Source: JANNMJ01 sp031426455 (GTDB lineage: Bacteria > Bacteroidota > Bacteroidia > Cytophagales > Hymenobacteraceae). Taken from it: DNA of 22,337 nt. The notes under the pieces are model-generated. The model saw only the letters and a list, made by a program, of their open reading frames with translations, searched no databases and was not told the origin of the DNA. This document shows, piece after piece, positions 1 to 6,824 of this stretch. The stretch's first letter is position 1, and every line of letters starts with the position of its first letter. Made by a program: the position numbers and the translations under genes. The stretch covers positions 1 to 22,337 of the forward strand of contig JANPLI010000078.1 in NCBI GenBank assembly GCA_031426455.1, read 5' to 3'.

Positions 1-1
1 C

Positions 2-2620
2 GCCATCACCACCGGCGACCAGAATACAATGCTGGGCCTCCAAGCAGGGGCCGCTCAGACCAGCAGCAGTAACAGCACGTTTGTAGGGTTTCGGGCGGGG
101 CTAGCCACTACGGTTAGTGGTAATACCTTCATTGGGGCTCAGGCGGGTACCGATAACGAAACGGGTATCCAAAACACGTTTTTAGGCCTAAACGCGGGCC
201 GCTTACAGGTGAGCGGTAATTCCAATACGCTCGTCGGCCACCACGCCGGATTTTCCGCAACCGGCCGCGACAACACGTTTTTGGGTACGTTTGCCGGTTC
301 TGGCGCCACCACCGGCGATGGTAACGTGTTGGTGGGCACCGATGCTGGCCGAGCGCTGGCCACCGGCAACAACGTTACGTTTGTGGGTACCCGCGCCGGA
401 GCGGTCAATACCGTGAGCGGTAATACGTTCGTGGGCTTTGAAGCGGGCCTCGCAAACACCACCGGCTCGTCCAATACCTTCGTTGGTCAGCGAGCAGGCA
501 CCACTAACATCACGGGGGCCAACAACAGCTTTGTGGGCACCGGGACGGGCCTGTTCAACACGGCCTCCAACAACACGTTTATGGGTGCCTTCGCGGGTAA
601 TGCTAATGGCAGCGGCGGCGGCAACACGTTTGTAGGCACACAGGCCGGTCAGGCCAACTCGACGGGTGGGCAAAACACCTTTGTGGGCACGGCCGCCGGG
701 TCGGCCAACACGGCTTCCGCCAACACGTTCGTGGGCAACGGGGCCGGTTCCGGCGCCTCCACCGGCGGCGAGAACGTGGCCCTGGGCGCTTCGGCTGGCA
801 CCAACCTGGGCACCGGCATCGGTAATACGCTGCTCGGCGACGGCGCCGATGTCATTTCCGGCGCTCTCACCAACGCTACCGCTATCGGACGGGGCGCTTT
901 GGCTGGGCAGAGCAACGTGGTTATTCTGGGCAACGGCGCCGATGTAGGCATCGGCACGAACACGCCCGCCCAACGGCTGCACGTAGCCGGCACCGCCGGC
1001 ACGCCCAACATCCGCCTGGGCAGCCTGGGCGGCACGGGCACCCGCGTAGTGACGGCTGACGCCAACGGCGACCTTTCGGCTACCGCCGCTGGCTTGGCCG
1101 GCTTGGCATGGGTACCGGGCGGCAACAGCTTCGGCGCCGAACAGCGCATCGGCACCAACGACGCCTTCGATCTGCCCTTCGAGACCAACAATACCGAACG
1201 CCTGCGCCTCATGCAGACGGGGGCGCTCTGGCCATCGATGGCCGTAACGACGAATACCGCCCTCGGGCAGAATACCGGCGTAAACTTGACGGGCAGCGCC
1301 TCGCGAGTGACGGCCCTTGGCGCCGGCGCCGGCGCCGCCAATACCGACGGCGACGCCAATACCTACGTGGGCGCCGACGCCGGTGCCGCGATGACGACGA
1401 GTTTCTTCAGCACCTACGTCGGTGCGCGGGCCGGGCAGTTTGCTACGGCCAGCAACAATGCGCTGGTGGGGTATCAGGCGGGTGGCCTGGGGGCGTTAAG
1501 CGGCGGCCTCAATGCCGTGCTAGGCAGTCAGGCGGGCTTGAGAATGACCTCTGCCAATGGCAATACTCTTTTGGGATTCAGCGCGGGGAGCGCGCTGACG
1601 GGCGGAAGCCAAAACGTGTTCGTGGGGCGCGACGCGGGTGCAGCGGCCGTTTCGGTTTCGGCGAGCACCTACATCGGTTCCTTTGCAGGGGAAGCTACCA
1701 CGGCTTCAGCCAACACGTTTGTGGGTGGCAATTCAGGTCGGCTTAATACCACTGGCACGGGCAACGTATTCGTGGGGGACGAATCGGGCACCGCTAACCT
1801 CACGGGCGACGACAACACGTTCGTCGGCCACAACGTGGGCGCCCGGAATACGGCTTCTGACAACACCTTCGTAGGCAGCCGCGCCGGCGATAGCAACACC
1901 ACCGGTACCCGCAACGTGTTCGTAGGCAACAACGCCGGCACGGCCAACGTCGCGGGCCTCGATGGCACCTTCGTGGGTTCCGGCGCCGGCCTCGTCAATA
2001 CTGCCACCGGCAGCACCTTCGTGGGCAGCGGTGCGGGTGACCTGAACACCAGCGGGGCCGATAACACCTTCCTCGGCCAGGACGCCGGCAACGTCAACAC
2101 TATCGGCGATAACCTCGTCATCATCGGCAACAACGCCGATGTGGCGAGCAACAACCTCAACAACGCCATCGCCATCGGCGCCGATGCGGTGGTGGGGGCG
2201 TCCAACAGCCTCGTACTCGGCGCCACCGGCGGAAGTGCGGTGAAAGTGGGCATCGGGATGACCACGCCGCTCACGGCCCTCGACATTCTCGGTGCGCTGG
2301 CCGTGCGCGATGACGGCACCACCACCGACATCACCATCGACAACCAGGTCATCACGGTCGGCAACCGGGGGTTTATCCGATTGACGAGCAACAGCGCCAC
2401 GGCCATCGACCGCACCCTCACGCTTTCCGATGGTCTGATTCGCGGCCAACTGCTCATCATTCAGAGCGTCGAAACCGGAACGGGGCTATTTGAGATCGAA
2501 GACGATGCTGCCTTCCGCAACACCAATACCGCCGCCGACCGCAGCTTCGGCTCCGGCGATCTCATCCAACTCATTTGGAGCGGGACGGCTTGGTTCGAAC
2601 TGGGCTTCACCAATAACTAG
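2..2620 (+). CDS. NTFVG-repeat surface/fibre-like protein, 5'-truncated by window edge
   Basis: The reading frame is open from base 2, and the codons before the first ATG (base 29) already encode a repeat (AITTGDQNT), so the gene starts outside the window. The 872 visible residues are mostly two blocks of imperfect 16-17 residue repeats of the form NTFVGxxAGxxNTTGxx: about 17 copies at residues 1-295 and about 18 at 415-720. Between the blocks is a segment with VGIGTNTPAQRLHVAG and a non-repeat domain. A second VGIG.TTPLTALDILG linker then leads into a 120-residue C-terminal domain ending FELGFTNN. Such glycine/asparagine repeats resemble the stacked beta head repeats of trimeric adhesins and tail-fibre-like proteins, which are common in Cytophagales. 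No S74 chaperone or T9SS sorting domain is evident at the C terminus. A cell-surface or fibre role is inferred; the ligand is unknown. Confidence 0.8.
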   Translation, partial: AITTGDQNTMLGLQAGAAQTSSSNSTFVGFRAGLATTVSGNTFIGAQAGTDNETGIQNTFLGLNAGRLQVSGNSNTLVGHHAGFSATGRDNTFLGTFAGSGATTGDGNVLVGTDAGRALATGNNVTFVGTRAGAVNTVSGNTFVGFEAGLANTTGSSNTFVGQRAGTTNITGANNSFVGTGTGLFNTASNNTFMGAFAGNANGSGGGNTFVGTQAGQANSTGGQNTFVGTAAGSANTASANTFVGNGAGSGASTGGENVALGASAGTNLGTGIGNTLLGDGADVISGALTNATAIGRGALAGQSNVVILGNGADVGIGTNTPAQRLHVAGTAGTPNIRLGSLGGTGTRVVTADANGDLSATAAGLAGLAWVPGGNSFGAEQRIGTNDAFDLPFETNNTERLRLMQTGALWPSMAVTTNTALGQNTGVNLTGSASRVTALGAGAGAANTDGDANTYVGADAGAAMTTSFFSTYVGARAGQFATASNNALVGYQAGGLGALSGGLNAVLGSQAGLRMTSANGNTLLGFSAGSALTGGSQNVFVGRDAGAAAVSVSASTYIGSFAGEATTASANTFVGGNSGRLNTTGTGNVFVGDESGTANLTGDDNTFVGHNVGARNTASDNTFVGSRAGDSNTTGTRNVFVGNNAGTANVAGLDGTFVGSGAGLVNTATGSTFVGSGAGDLNTSGADNTFLGQDAGNVNTIGDNLVIIGNNADVASNNLNNAIAIGADAVVGASNSLVLGATGGSAVKVGIGMTTPLTALDILGALAVRDDGTTTDITIDNQVITVGNRGFIRLTSNSATAIDRTLTLSDGLIRGQLLIIQSVETGTGLFEIEDDAAFRNTNTAADRSFGSGDLIQLIWSGTAWFELGFTNN

Positions 2621-2697
2621 CGCAGCTTCAAGCGACTTATCAGCACTAAGTTGACCCTGCGAAGAACGGCTTCGTGCCTCGCCGCAGGCGCTGCAAC

Positions 2698-2724
2698 CCC
2701 CATTCGCGCGGCGCACGAATGGGG
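2698..2724. terminator. hairpin between convergent genes
   Basis: A perfect 9-base inverted repeat (CCCCATTCG at 2698-2706, CGAATGGGG at 2716-2724) encloses a 9-base loop. It lies in the 225-base gap between the stop codons of two convergent genes, where a bidirectional terminator would be expected. There is no T-run after the stem on either strand, so intrinsic termination is uncertain. Nothing else coding is seen in the gap. Confidence 0.35.
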
Positions 2725-2845
2725 ATGGCGATGGTGAGTCTGATCCTGAGCCTTGAGAGAATACGTCGCAAAGCCTCCTCGCAAGGTCAAAAAATGCCCT
2801 TGACCCTGCACTGGCGCCATCGACTGAAAGCAACGGTGGCGCCTC

Positions 2846-3535
2846 TCAAAAAGCCCAGCCCAGGTTCAGGCCGGACGAAAGCTTGAAGTGGCTGTCGGAA
2901 ATGCGCTCATCGGGCCGGACGCCCGCAATGCCCCGCACCACGGTGCGCTTGTCGCGGTAGCCGAGGCCGGTGAAAATGTCGAACACGAAGTGTTTGCCCA
3001 GCACCCGCTGGTGGCCGAAGAGCAGGTCGTAGGTGCGGTTGGTGAGGTCGATCTGGGCCGTCAGGTCTTCCACCCGCACGTCGTAGGTCACCTCAGCCTG
3101 GGAAAAATGTGGCGACAGGTACCAGCCTTCGGGCGCCAGGCGCTTCCGGCTCAGGTACTGTCGGTATTGCGCCTGATAACGGGCACCGCGGGCGCGGATA
3201 CGGGCGTCGGTCCAGACGATGCTGGGGCGCCCGGCGGCCGTGAACGCCGCTGAAATGGCCGCATTCAGCGCGAACGCGCCGATGAAGCTGAAGATGTAGT
3301 TCGTACCCAGATACGAGTAACTGACGCCGAGCGTGGCGCGGGGCGCGATGCGGCGCTCGTAACCGATGCGCGACTCTGTGGTGAAGGGCAGTTGGCCGTG
3401 AATCCAGCCCAACGGGGCGATTTTGAGTACGTTGCCGCCTTTGGCTGGCGCTGGTGATGTTGGAGCGGGCACCTGGGCGGCGGCGGGGTGCGCGAGCGGC
3501 GCACACAGGGAGGCTGCCAGGAGCCAACGGCTCAC
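2846..3535 (-). CDS. outer-membrane beta-barrel-like hypothetical protein with signal peptide
   Basis: A GTG start at 3533-3535 gives 229 residues beginning with a clean signal peptide (MSRWLLAASLCAPLAHPAAA, cut before QVPAP). A longer reading from a TTG at 3610 would add 25 residues ahead of the signal peptide and would overlap a promoter-like box, so I prefer the GTG. After a Pro/Ala linker come short alternating hydrophobic strands (for example GVSYSYLGTNYIFSFIGAF), and the protein ends SGLNLGWAF. A terminal aromatic residue is usual for outer-membrane barrels. The family is not recognised. It resembles the many DUF3575-type or small barrel proteins of Bacteroidota, but I cannot assign one. 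The gene stands alone, convergent with the repeat protein. Confidence 0.7.
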   Translation of the reverse strand: MSRWLLAASLCAPLAHPAAAQVPAPTSPAPAKGGNVLKIAPLGWIHGQLPFTTESRIGYERRIAPRATLGVSYSYLGTNYIFSFIGAFALNAAISAAFTAAGRPSIVWTDARIRARGARYQAQYRQYLSRKRLAPEGWYLSPHFSQAEVTYDVRVEDLTAQIDLTNRTYDLLFGHQRVLGKHFVFDIFTGLGYRDKRTVVRGIAGVRPDERISDSHFKLSSGLNLGWAF

Positions 3536-3607
3536 GAGACAGTAGCCGGAACTGGGGAATGATGCTGCCAAGAATTCGGGATAAAAGACCGTAAGAAGAG
3601 GGAGGCT

Positions 3608-3615
3608 CAAAGATA
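3608..3615 (-). promoter_or_regulatory. possible Bacteroidota -7 box (TATCTTTG)
   Basis: On the minus strand TATCTTTG fits the TAnnTTTG -7 element of Bacteroidota sigma-ABfr promoters. It lies 72 bases upstream of the preferred GTG start of the outer-membrane-like gene. No TTTG -33 element is seen at the usual distance, so the call is weak. Confidence 0.25.
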
Positions 3616-3677
3616 AAAGGCCAGTTAGTATCTGTTGGGTGGTGGCGTCCGGCCTTCGTGCTGCCTGCTACGGTTGG

Positions 3678-4985
3678 CTACGCCTTCGGCGCCGTCGGGT
3701 GGCGCGCGAACGAGCGGGCTGCCAGTGCGGCGGCGCCGGCCGTCAGCACGGCTCCCAGCAGGAAGGGCGCGCCGGGGAAGTGCAGCGGCGCGCCGGGCTG
3801 CGTGAAGTGGGCGAACAGGTTCGTCATCAGCAGCGGGCCGATGATGGCCGACACGCTGATCAGGCTGGTCAGGCCGCCTTGCAGCTCGCCTTGTTCGGTG
3901 GGCGGCACCTGCCCTGTGATGATACTCTGCAACGCCGGCCCGGCGATGCCGCCCAGTCCGTAGGGCACCATAAAGGCGTACATCATCCAGCCCCGGGAGG
4001 CGAAGGCGAACAGCGTGAACCCCACGAAGTAGAAGCCCAGCCCCACCAGCACGGCTCGCTGCGGCCCCAGGCGCGGAATGGCGATGCGCGTCAATCCGCC
4101 CTGCACCAGCCCGATCACGAGGCCCACGAAACCGAGCGAGAAGCCGACTTCGCGCGGCGTCCAGGCGAAACGCTCCTGCGTGAAATAGGTCCAGACCGTC
4201 TGCGTGGCCGACCCGGCGAGGTAGAGCAGGAAAAAGCAGACCGTCAGGCTCAGGATCACGGGGTAGGTGCGCAGGCGCAGCAGGGTGGCCACGGGGTTAG
4301 CGCGGCGCCAGTCGAAGGGCCGGCGGTTGTGCGCTGGCAGGCTTTCGGGCAGCACGAAGTAGCCGTAAATGGCATTGCTGAAAGCCAGCACCGCCGCTGC
4401 GAAAAACGGCACGCGCGGGCCGTACTGCCCCAGCAGCCCGCCGGCGGCCGGCCCCAGAATGAAGCCCGCCCCGAAGGCCGCGCCGATCAGGCCGAAGTTC
4501 TGCGCGCGGTTTTCGGGCGTACTCACGTCGGCAATGTAGGCCGAGGCCGTGGTGAACGAGGCGCCCGTGAACCCCGCCACGGCCCGCCCGATGAAAAGCC
4601 AGCCGATGGTGGGCGCGAAGCCTTGCAGCACATAGTCCAGCCCAAACCCTACGAGCGAGAATAGTAGTACCGGCCGGCGCCCGTAGGCATCGCTCAACCC
4701 GCCCAAAATGGGCGCGCAGCCGAACTGGATGGCGGCGTACGTGAAGCCGAGCCAGCCGCCGTAGCGGGCGGCGGCGGCCAGCGTTTCGCGGTTCAGGGCC
4801 AGGTGGCTGAGGTCGGCGCCAGTGCCGTGGCCGGCCAGCAGCTCCTGAATCAGGGTGGGGATGACAGGGATGATTAGCCCCAGGCCGGTCACGTCGATCA
4901 GCAGCGTGATAAAGATGAACGTGAGCGCGGCGCGCGCGGCAACAGGGATAGGGGCGGCATCCGGAGCGGAAGGGGTAGGCGTCAT
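3678..4985 (-). CDS. TetA-like MFS drug/proton antiporter
   Basis: This 435-residue protein has the length and pattern of the 12-helix TCR/Tet group of the major facilitator superfamily, inner-membrane exporters driven by proton exchange. Helix 1 carries DVTGLGLIIPVIPTLI (residues 31-46), matching the TetA DxxGxGLxxPxxPxLL signature. Motif A, GGLSDAYGRRP, is at 95-105. The motif C region contains GAAFGAGFILGPAAGGLLG. A long polar tail starts after helix 12. The gene is transcribed alone, divergent from the nickel permease. A minus-strand GACCTTTG at 4994-5001, just before the ATG, is a partial match to the Bacteroidota -7 box and would give a very short leader. The substrate is unknown: many chromosomal members of this group do not confer tetracycline resistance. 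The family call is secure and the substrate is not. Confidence 0.88.
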   Translation of the reverse strand: MTPTPSAPDAAPIPVAARAALTFIFITLLIDVTGLGLIIPVIPTLIQELLAGHGTGADLSHLALNRETLAAAARYGGWLGFTYAAIQFGCAPILGGLSDAYGRRPVLLFSLVGFGLDYVLQGFAPTIGWLFIGRAVAGFTGASFTTASAYIADVSTPENRAQNFGLIGAAFGAGFILGPAAGGLLGQYGPRVPFFAAAVLAFSNAIYGYFVLPESLPAHNRRPFDWRRANPVATLLRLRTYPVILSLTVCFFLLYLAGSATQTVWTYFTQERFAWTPREVGFSLGFVGLVIGLVQGGLTRIAIPRLGPQRAVLVGLGFYFVGFTLFAFASRGWMMYAFMVPYGLGGIAGPALQSIITGQVPPTEQGELQGGLTSLISVSAIIGPLLMTNLFAHFTQPGAPLHFPGAPFLLGAVLTAGAAALAARSFARHPTAPKA

Positions 4986-5158
4986 AGAGGCGGCAAAGGT
5001 CGGGCGGCGGGGCGGGCCATCGCTGAACCCGGCTACGCCTTCTGATGAGCCAAAACCGCGAATTCCGGTTCGTCACAGTTCAGCGGCCTCAGTCCACGAA
5101 AGGGTCAGGTCCTGAATCGACAGTAAATGACGCTGAATGCACGATTTTTTGGAAATTG

Positions 5159-5178
5159 CCCCTCTTGTCGAAGGGGGG
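5159..5178. repeat. short hairpin in the divergent promoter region
   Basis: CCCCTCTT (5159-5166) pairs with AAGGGGGG (5171-5178), including one G-T pair, across the loop GTCG. The stem is in the 285-base gap between the divergent exporter and nickel-permease genes, with T-runs a few bases away on both sides (5145-5150 and 5196-5202). It could be a terminator remnant, a regulatory hairpin or a copy of a small dispersed repeat. The rest of the gap shows no gene. Confidence 0.35.
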
Positions 5179-5221
5179 TAGGGGAGGCAAACGATTGTTT
5201 TTTGGTGCAGTAGTCTTCAAA

Positions 5222-5253
5222 ATTGACCAAGTGCTGGCAGTGGCCTACTTTTA
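5222..5253 (+). promoter_or_regulatory. possible sigma-ABfr promoter for the urease block
   Basis: ATTG (5222-5225), a 20-base spacer and TACTTTTA (5246-5253) approximate the Bacteroidota TTTG-N19/20-TAnnTTTG promoter. The site is 17 bases upstream of the nickel-permease ATG and correctly oriented. Each half has one mismatch. Confidence 0.3.
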
Positions 5254-5270
5254 CGTTTTCACCCGCCCGA

Positions 5271-5876
5271 ATGGAAGGAACCCTGGCCCTGTTGTACGCC
5301 CTGCTGGCCGGCATCGGCCACGCGTTCGAGCCTGACCACCTCTTCGCGGTCAGTAATATCATCTCCCGGCGCGACCGGCCGGTGCTGGCCCTGCGCGACG
5401 GCCTGTACTGGGGCCTGGGGCACACCACGTCGCTGGTCGTCTTCGGCGCCCTGATTCTGCTGGGACGCGTGGCCTTTTTACAGTCGGCGTATTTCGACGC
5501 CCTGGTGGGCGTGCTGCTCATCGGGATGGGCGCCAGCCGGCTCTGGCGCTGGAACCAGCCGATCCAGCTCAAACGAACCAGCTACCCGCACCGGCTGGCC
5601 TACACGGTGGGGGCGCTCCACGGCCTGGCCGGCAGCGGCGCCCTGGTGCTGCTGGTGCTGAGCGCCCTTCATTCGGCCGGCCTCAGCCTGCTCTACCTGT
5701 TGGTGTTCGGCCTGGGCTCGCTGCTGGGGATGCTCGGCGTAGCCGCCCTGTGCAGCATCCCGTTCACCCCCCGGATGCGCATCAGTCAGTTATTCAAGGA
5801 ACAGGCGGTCATCCTGTCGTCAGTAGTCTGCATCGGCTACGGCGGCTGGATGCTCTATACCAACGCCCTTAGGTAG
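5271..5876 (+). CDS. UreH/NicO-type nickel permease of the urease cluster
   Basis: The 201-residue membrane protein is placed to supply Ni2+ for urease maturation. Its first helix carries HAFEPDH (residues 17-23), the H-x4-DH metal-binding signature of NiCoT/NicO and UreH-type permeases. A second polar stretch, WGLGHTTSLVVFG, lies in helix 2, and ALHGLAGSGALVLLVL in a later helix repeats the pattern. Six helices are visible, which suits the short UreH form and not the 8-helix HoxN form. I start at ATG 5271 (MEGTLALLYALL). An upstream in-frame extension is polar and lies over a promoter-like element. It is the first gene of the plus-strand urease block, 153 bases before ureAB. Selectivity for nickel over cobalt is inferred from context. 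Confidence 0.8.
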   Translation: MEGTLALLYALLAGIGHAFEPDHLFAVSNIISRRDRPVLALRDGLYWGLGHTTSLVVFGALILLGRVAFLQSAYFDALVGVLLIGMGASRLWRWNQPIQLKRTSYPHRLAYTVGALHGLAGSGALVLLVLSALHSAGLSLLYLLVFGLGSLLGMLGVAALCSIPFTPRMRISQLFKEQAVILSSVVCIGYGGWMLYTNALR

Positions 5877-5883
5877 GGCAGAT

Positions 5884-5928
5884 GTTAGACAGCTAGACTG
5901 TTAGACGTTAGATGGTTAGGCGATTAGG
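5884..5928 (+). repeat. irregular GTTAGAC tandem repeat
   Basis: The spacer between the nickel permease and ureAB contains six near-copies of GTTAGAC/T: GTTAGAC, GCTAGAC, GTTAGAC, GTTAGAT, GTTAGG and ATTAGG, spaced 0-2 bases apart. It is not coding. Its role is unknown; it may be a slipped-strand array or a dispersed Cytophagales intergenic element. Confidence 0.6.
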
Positions 5929-6004
5929 TGGGAGCTGTAAACATCAAGCTGATCTGTATGATAGACAAGGCGATGATTGCGCTCCGCAACCTCAAGTTTT
6001 GAAT

Positions 6005-6028
6005 CCCTCTCACCCTCTCACCCTCCCC
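6005..6028 (+). repeat. CTCACC pyrimidine tract before ureAB
   Basis: A C/T-rich leader with tandem CTCTCACC units ends one base before the ureAB ATG. A longer tract of the same flavour precedes ureG at 9448-9503. There is no Shine-Dalgarno site here. Confidence 0.5.
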
Positions 6029-6029
6029 A

Positions 6030-6824
6030 ATGCACCTCTCCCCCAAAGACCTCGATAAGCTGGTCCTGCACCAGGCCGGCGTGGTGGCGCAGAAACGCTA
6101 CGCGCGCGGCCTGCTGCTGAACTACCCGGAGGCGCTGGCGCTGCTGGCTACGCAGTTGCTGGAGTTCATCCGCGACGGCGAACGCGTGGCCGTGCTGATG
6201 GACAAGGGCAAGCAGTTGCTGGGTTTTCAGGAGGTGCTGCCCGGCGTGGCCGACCTGCTGGCCGAGGTGCAGGTAGAAGGCACGTTCCCGGACGGCACCA
6301 AGCTCGTGACGGTTCACCACCCGATCTGCCGCGAAGTCGGCAACCCCGCCCTGGCGCTCTACGGCTCCGGGCTGACCCGTTCGGCGGTGCCTAACGTGCT
6401 GCCCGAATCGGTGTCTGCCGCGGCGCCTGTCCCGGTGCCTGAACCGCCCACGCCCGGCGAATATCTGCTGGCGCCCGGCGAGCTGAACCTCAACGCGGGG
6501 CGCGAAACGGTGACGCTGGAAGTGGTGAATATGGGCGACCGCCCGATCCAGGTCGGCTCCCACTACCCGTTTTTCGAGACGAACGCTTCCCTGCGCTTCG
6601 ACCGCGCCGCCGCGTATGGCTTCCGGCTCCAGATACCCGCCGGCACGGCTGTCCGCTTCGAGCCGGGCGAACGCAAGCGCGTGACGCTCGTGGCGCTGGC
6701 CGGCGCGCGCGTGGTGTACGGCGGCAACGGCCTCATCGACGGCCCCCTCGACGAGCCCGCTACCCGCGCCGCCGCCCTGGCCCGCGCTTCGGCCCAGCAT
6801 TTTCAAACCACAACGCCCCAATGA
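6030..6824 (+). CDS. ureAB: urease gamma-beta fusion subunit UreAB
   Basis: This is one 264-residue polypeptide carrying both small subunits of nickel urease, which hydrolyses urea to ammonia and carbamate in the cytoplasm. Residues 1-101 are UreA (gamma): MHLSPKDLDKLVLHQAGVVA at the start, NYPEALALL, and GTFPDGTKLVTVHHPI at 84-99. A Pro/Ala/Val-rich linker (102-141) follows, then UreB (beta) from PGEYLLAPGELNLN to GGNGLIDGPLD (142-241). The usual beta-subunit GSHFHFFE is GSHYPFFETN here (176-185), an F-to-Y and H-to-P variant. Fused gamma-beta subunits are known from Helicobacter and several Bacteroidota. The stop overlaps the ureC start as ATGA, indicating translational coupling. Confidence 0.96.
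   Translation: MHLSPKDLDKLVLHQAGVVAQKRYARGLLLNYPEALALLATQLLEFIRDGERVAVLMDKGKQLLGFQEVLPGVADLLAEVQVEGTFPDGTKLVTVHHPICREVGNPALALYGSGLTRSAVPNVLPESVSAAAPVPVPEPPTPGEYLLAPGELNLNAGRETVTLEVVNMGDRPIQVGSHYPFFETNASLRFDRAAAYGFRLQIPAGTAVRFEPGERKRVTLVALAGARVVYGGNGLIDGPLDEPATRAAALARASAQHFQTTTPQ

Noticed and set aside
29..2620. CRISPR-like or tandem DNA repeat array
   Set aside because: The periodicity of 48-51 bases is an in-frame protein repeat with diverged DNA units and no constant repeat or unique spacers.
2624..2640. A 12-base word (CTTCAAGCGACT) shared with the region near 11495
   Set aside because: Several such 12-base matches are expected by chance in 22 kb, and the flanks do not match.
3639..4664. 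A 341-residue plus-strand frame opposite the MFS exporter
   Set aside because: It is highly Arg/Gly/Gln/His-rich with no domain, while the minus strand encodes a normal 12-helix exporter.
3678..4985. Calling the exporter a tetracycline resistance gene
   Set aside because: The TetA-like signature defines the family, but the sequence alone does not show substrate, and there is no adjacent TetR-type regulator.
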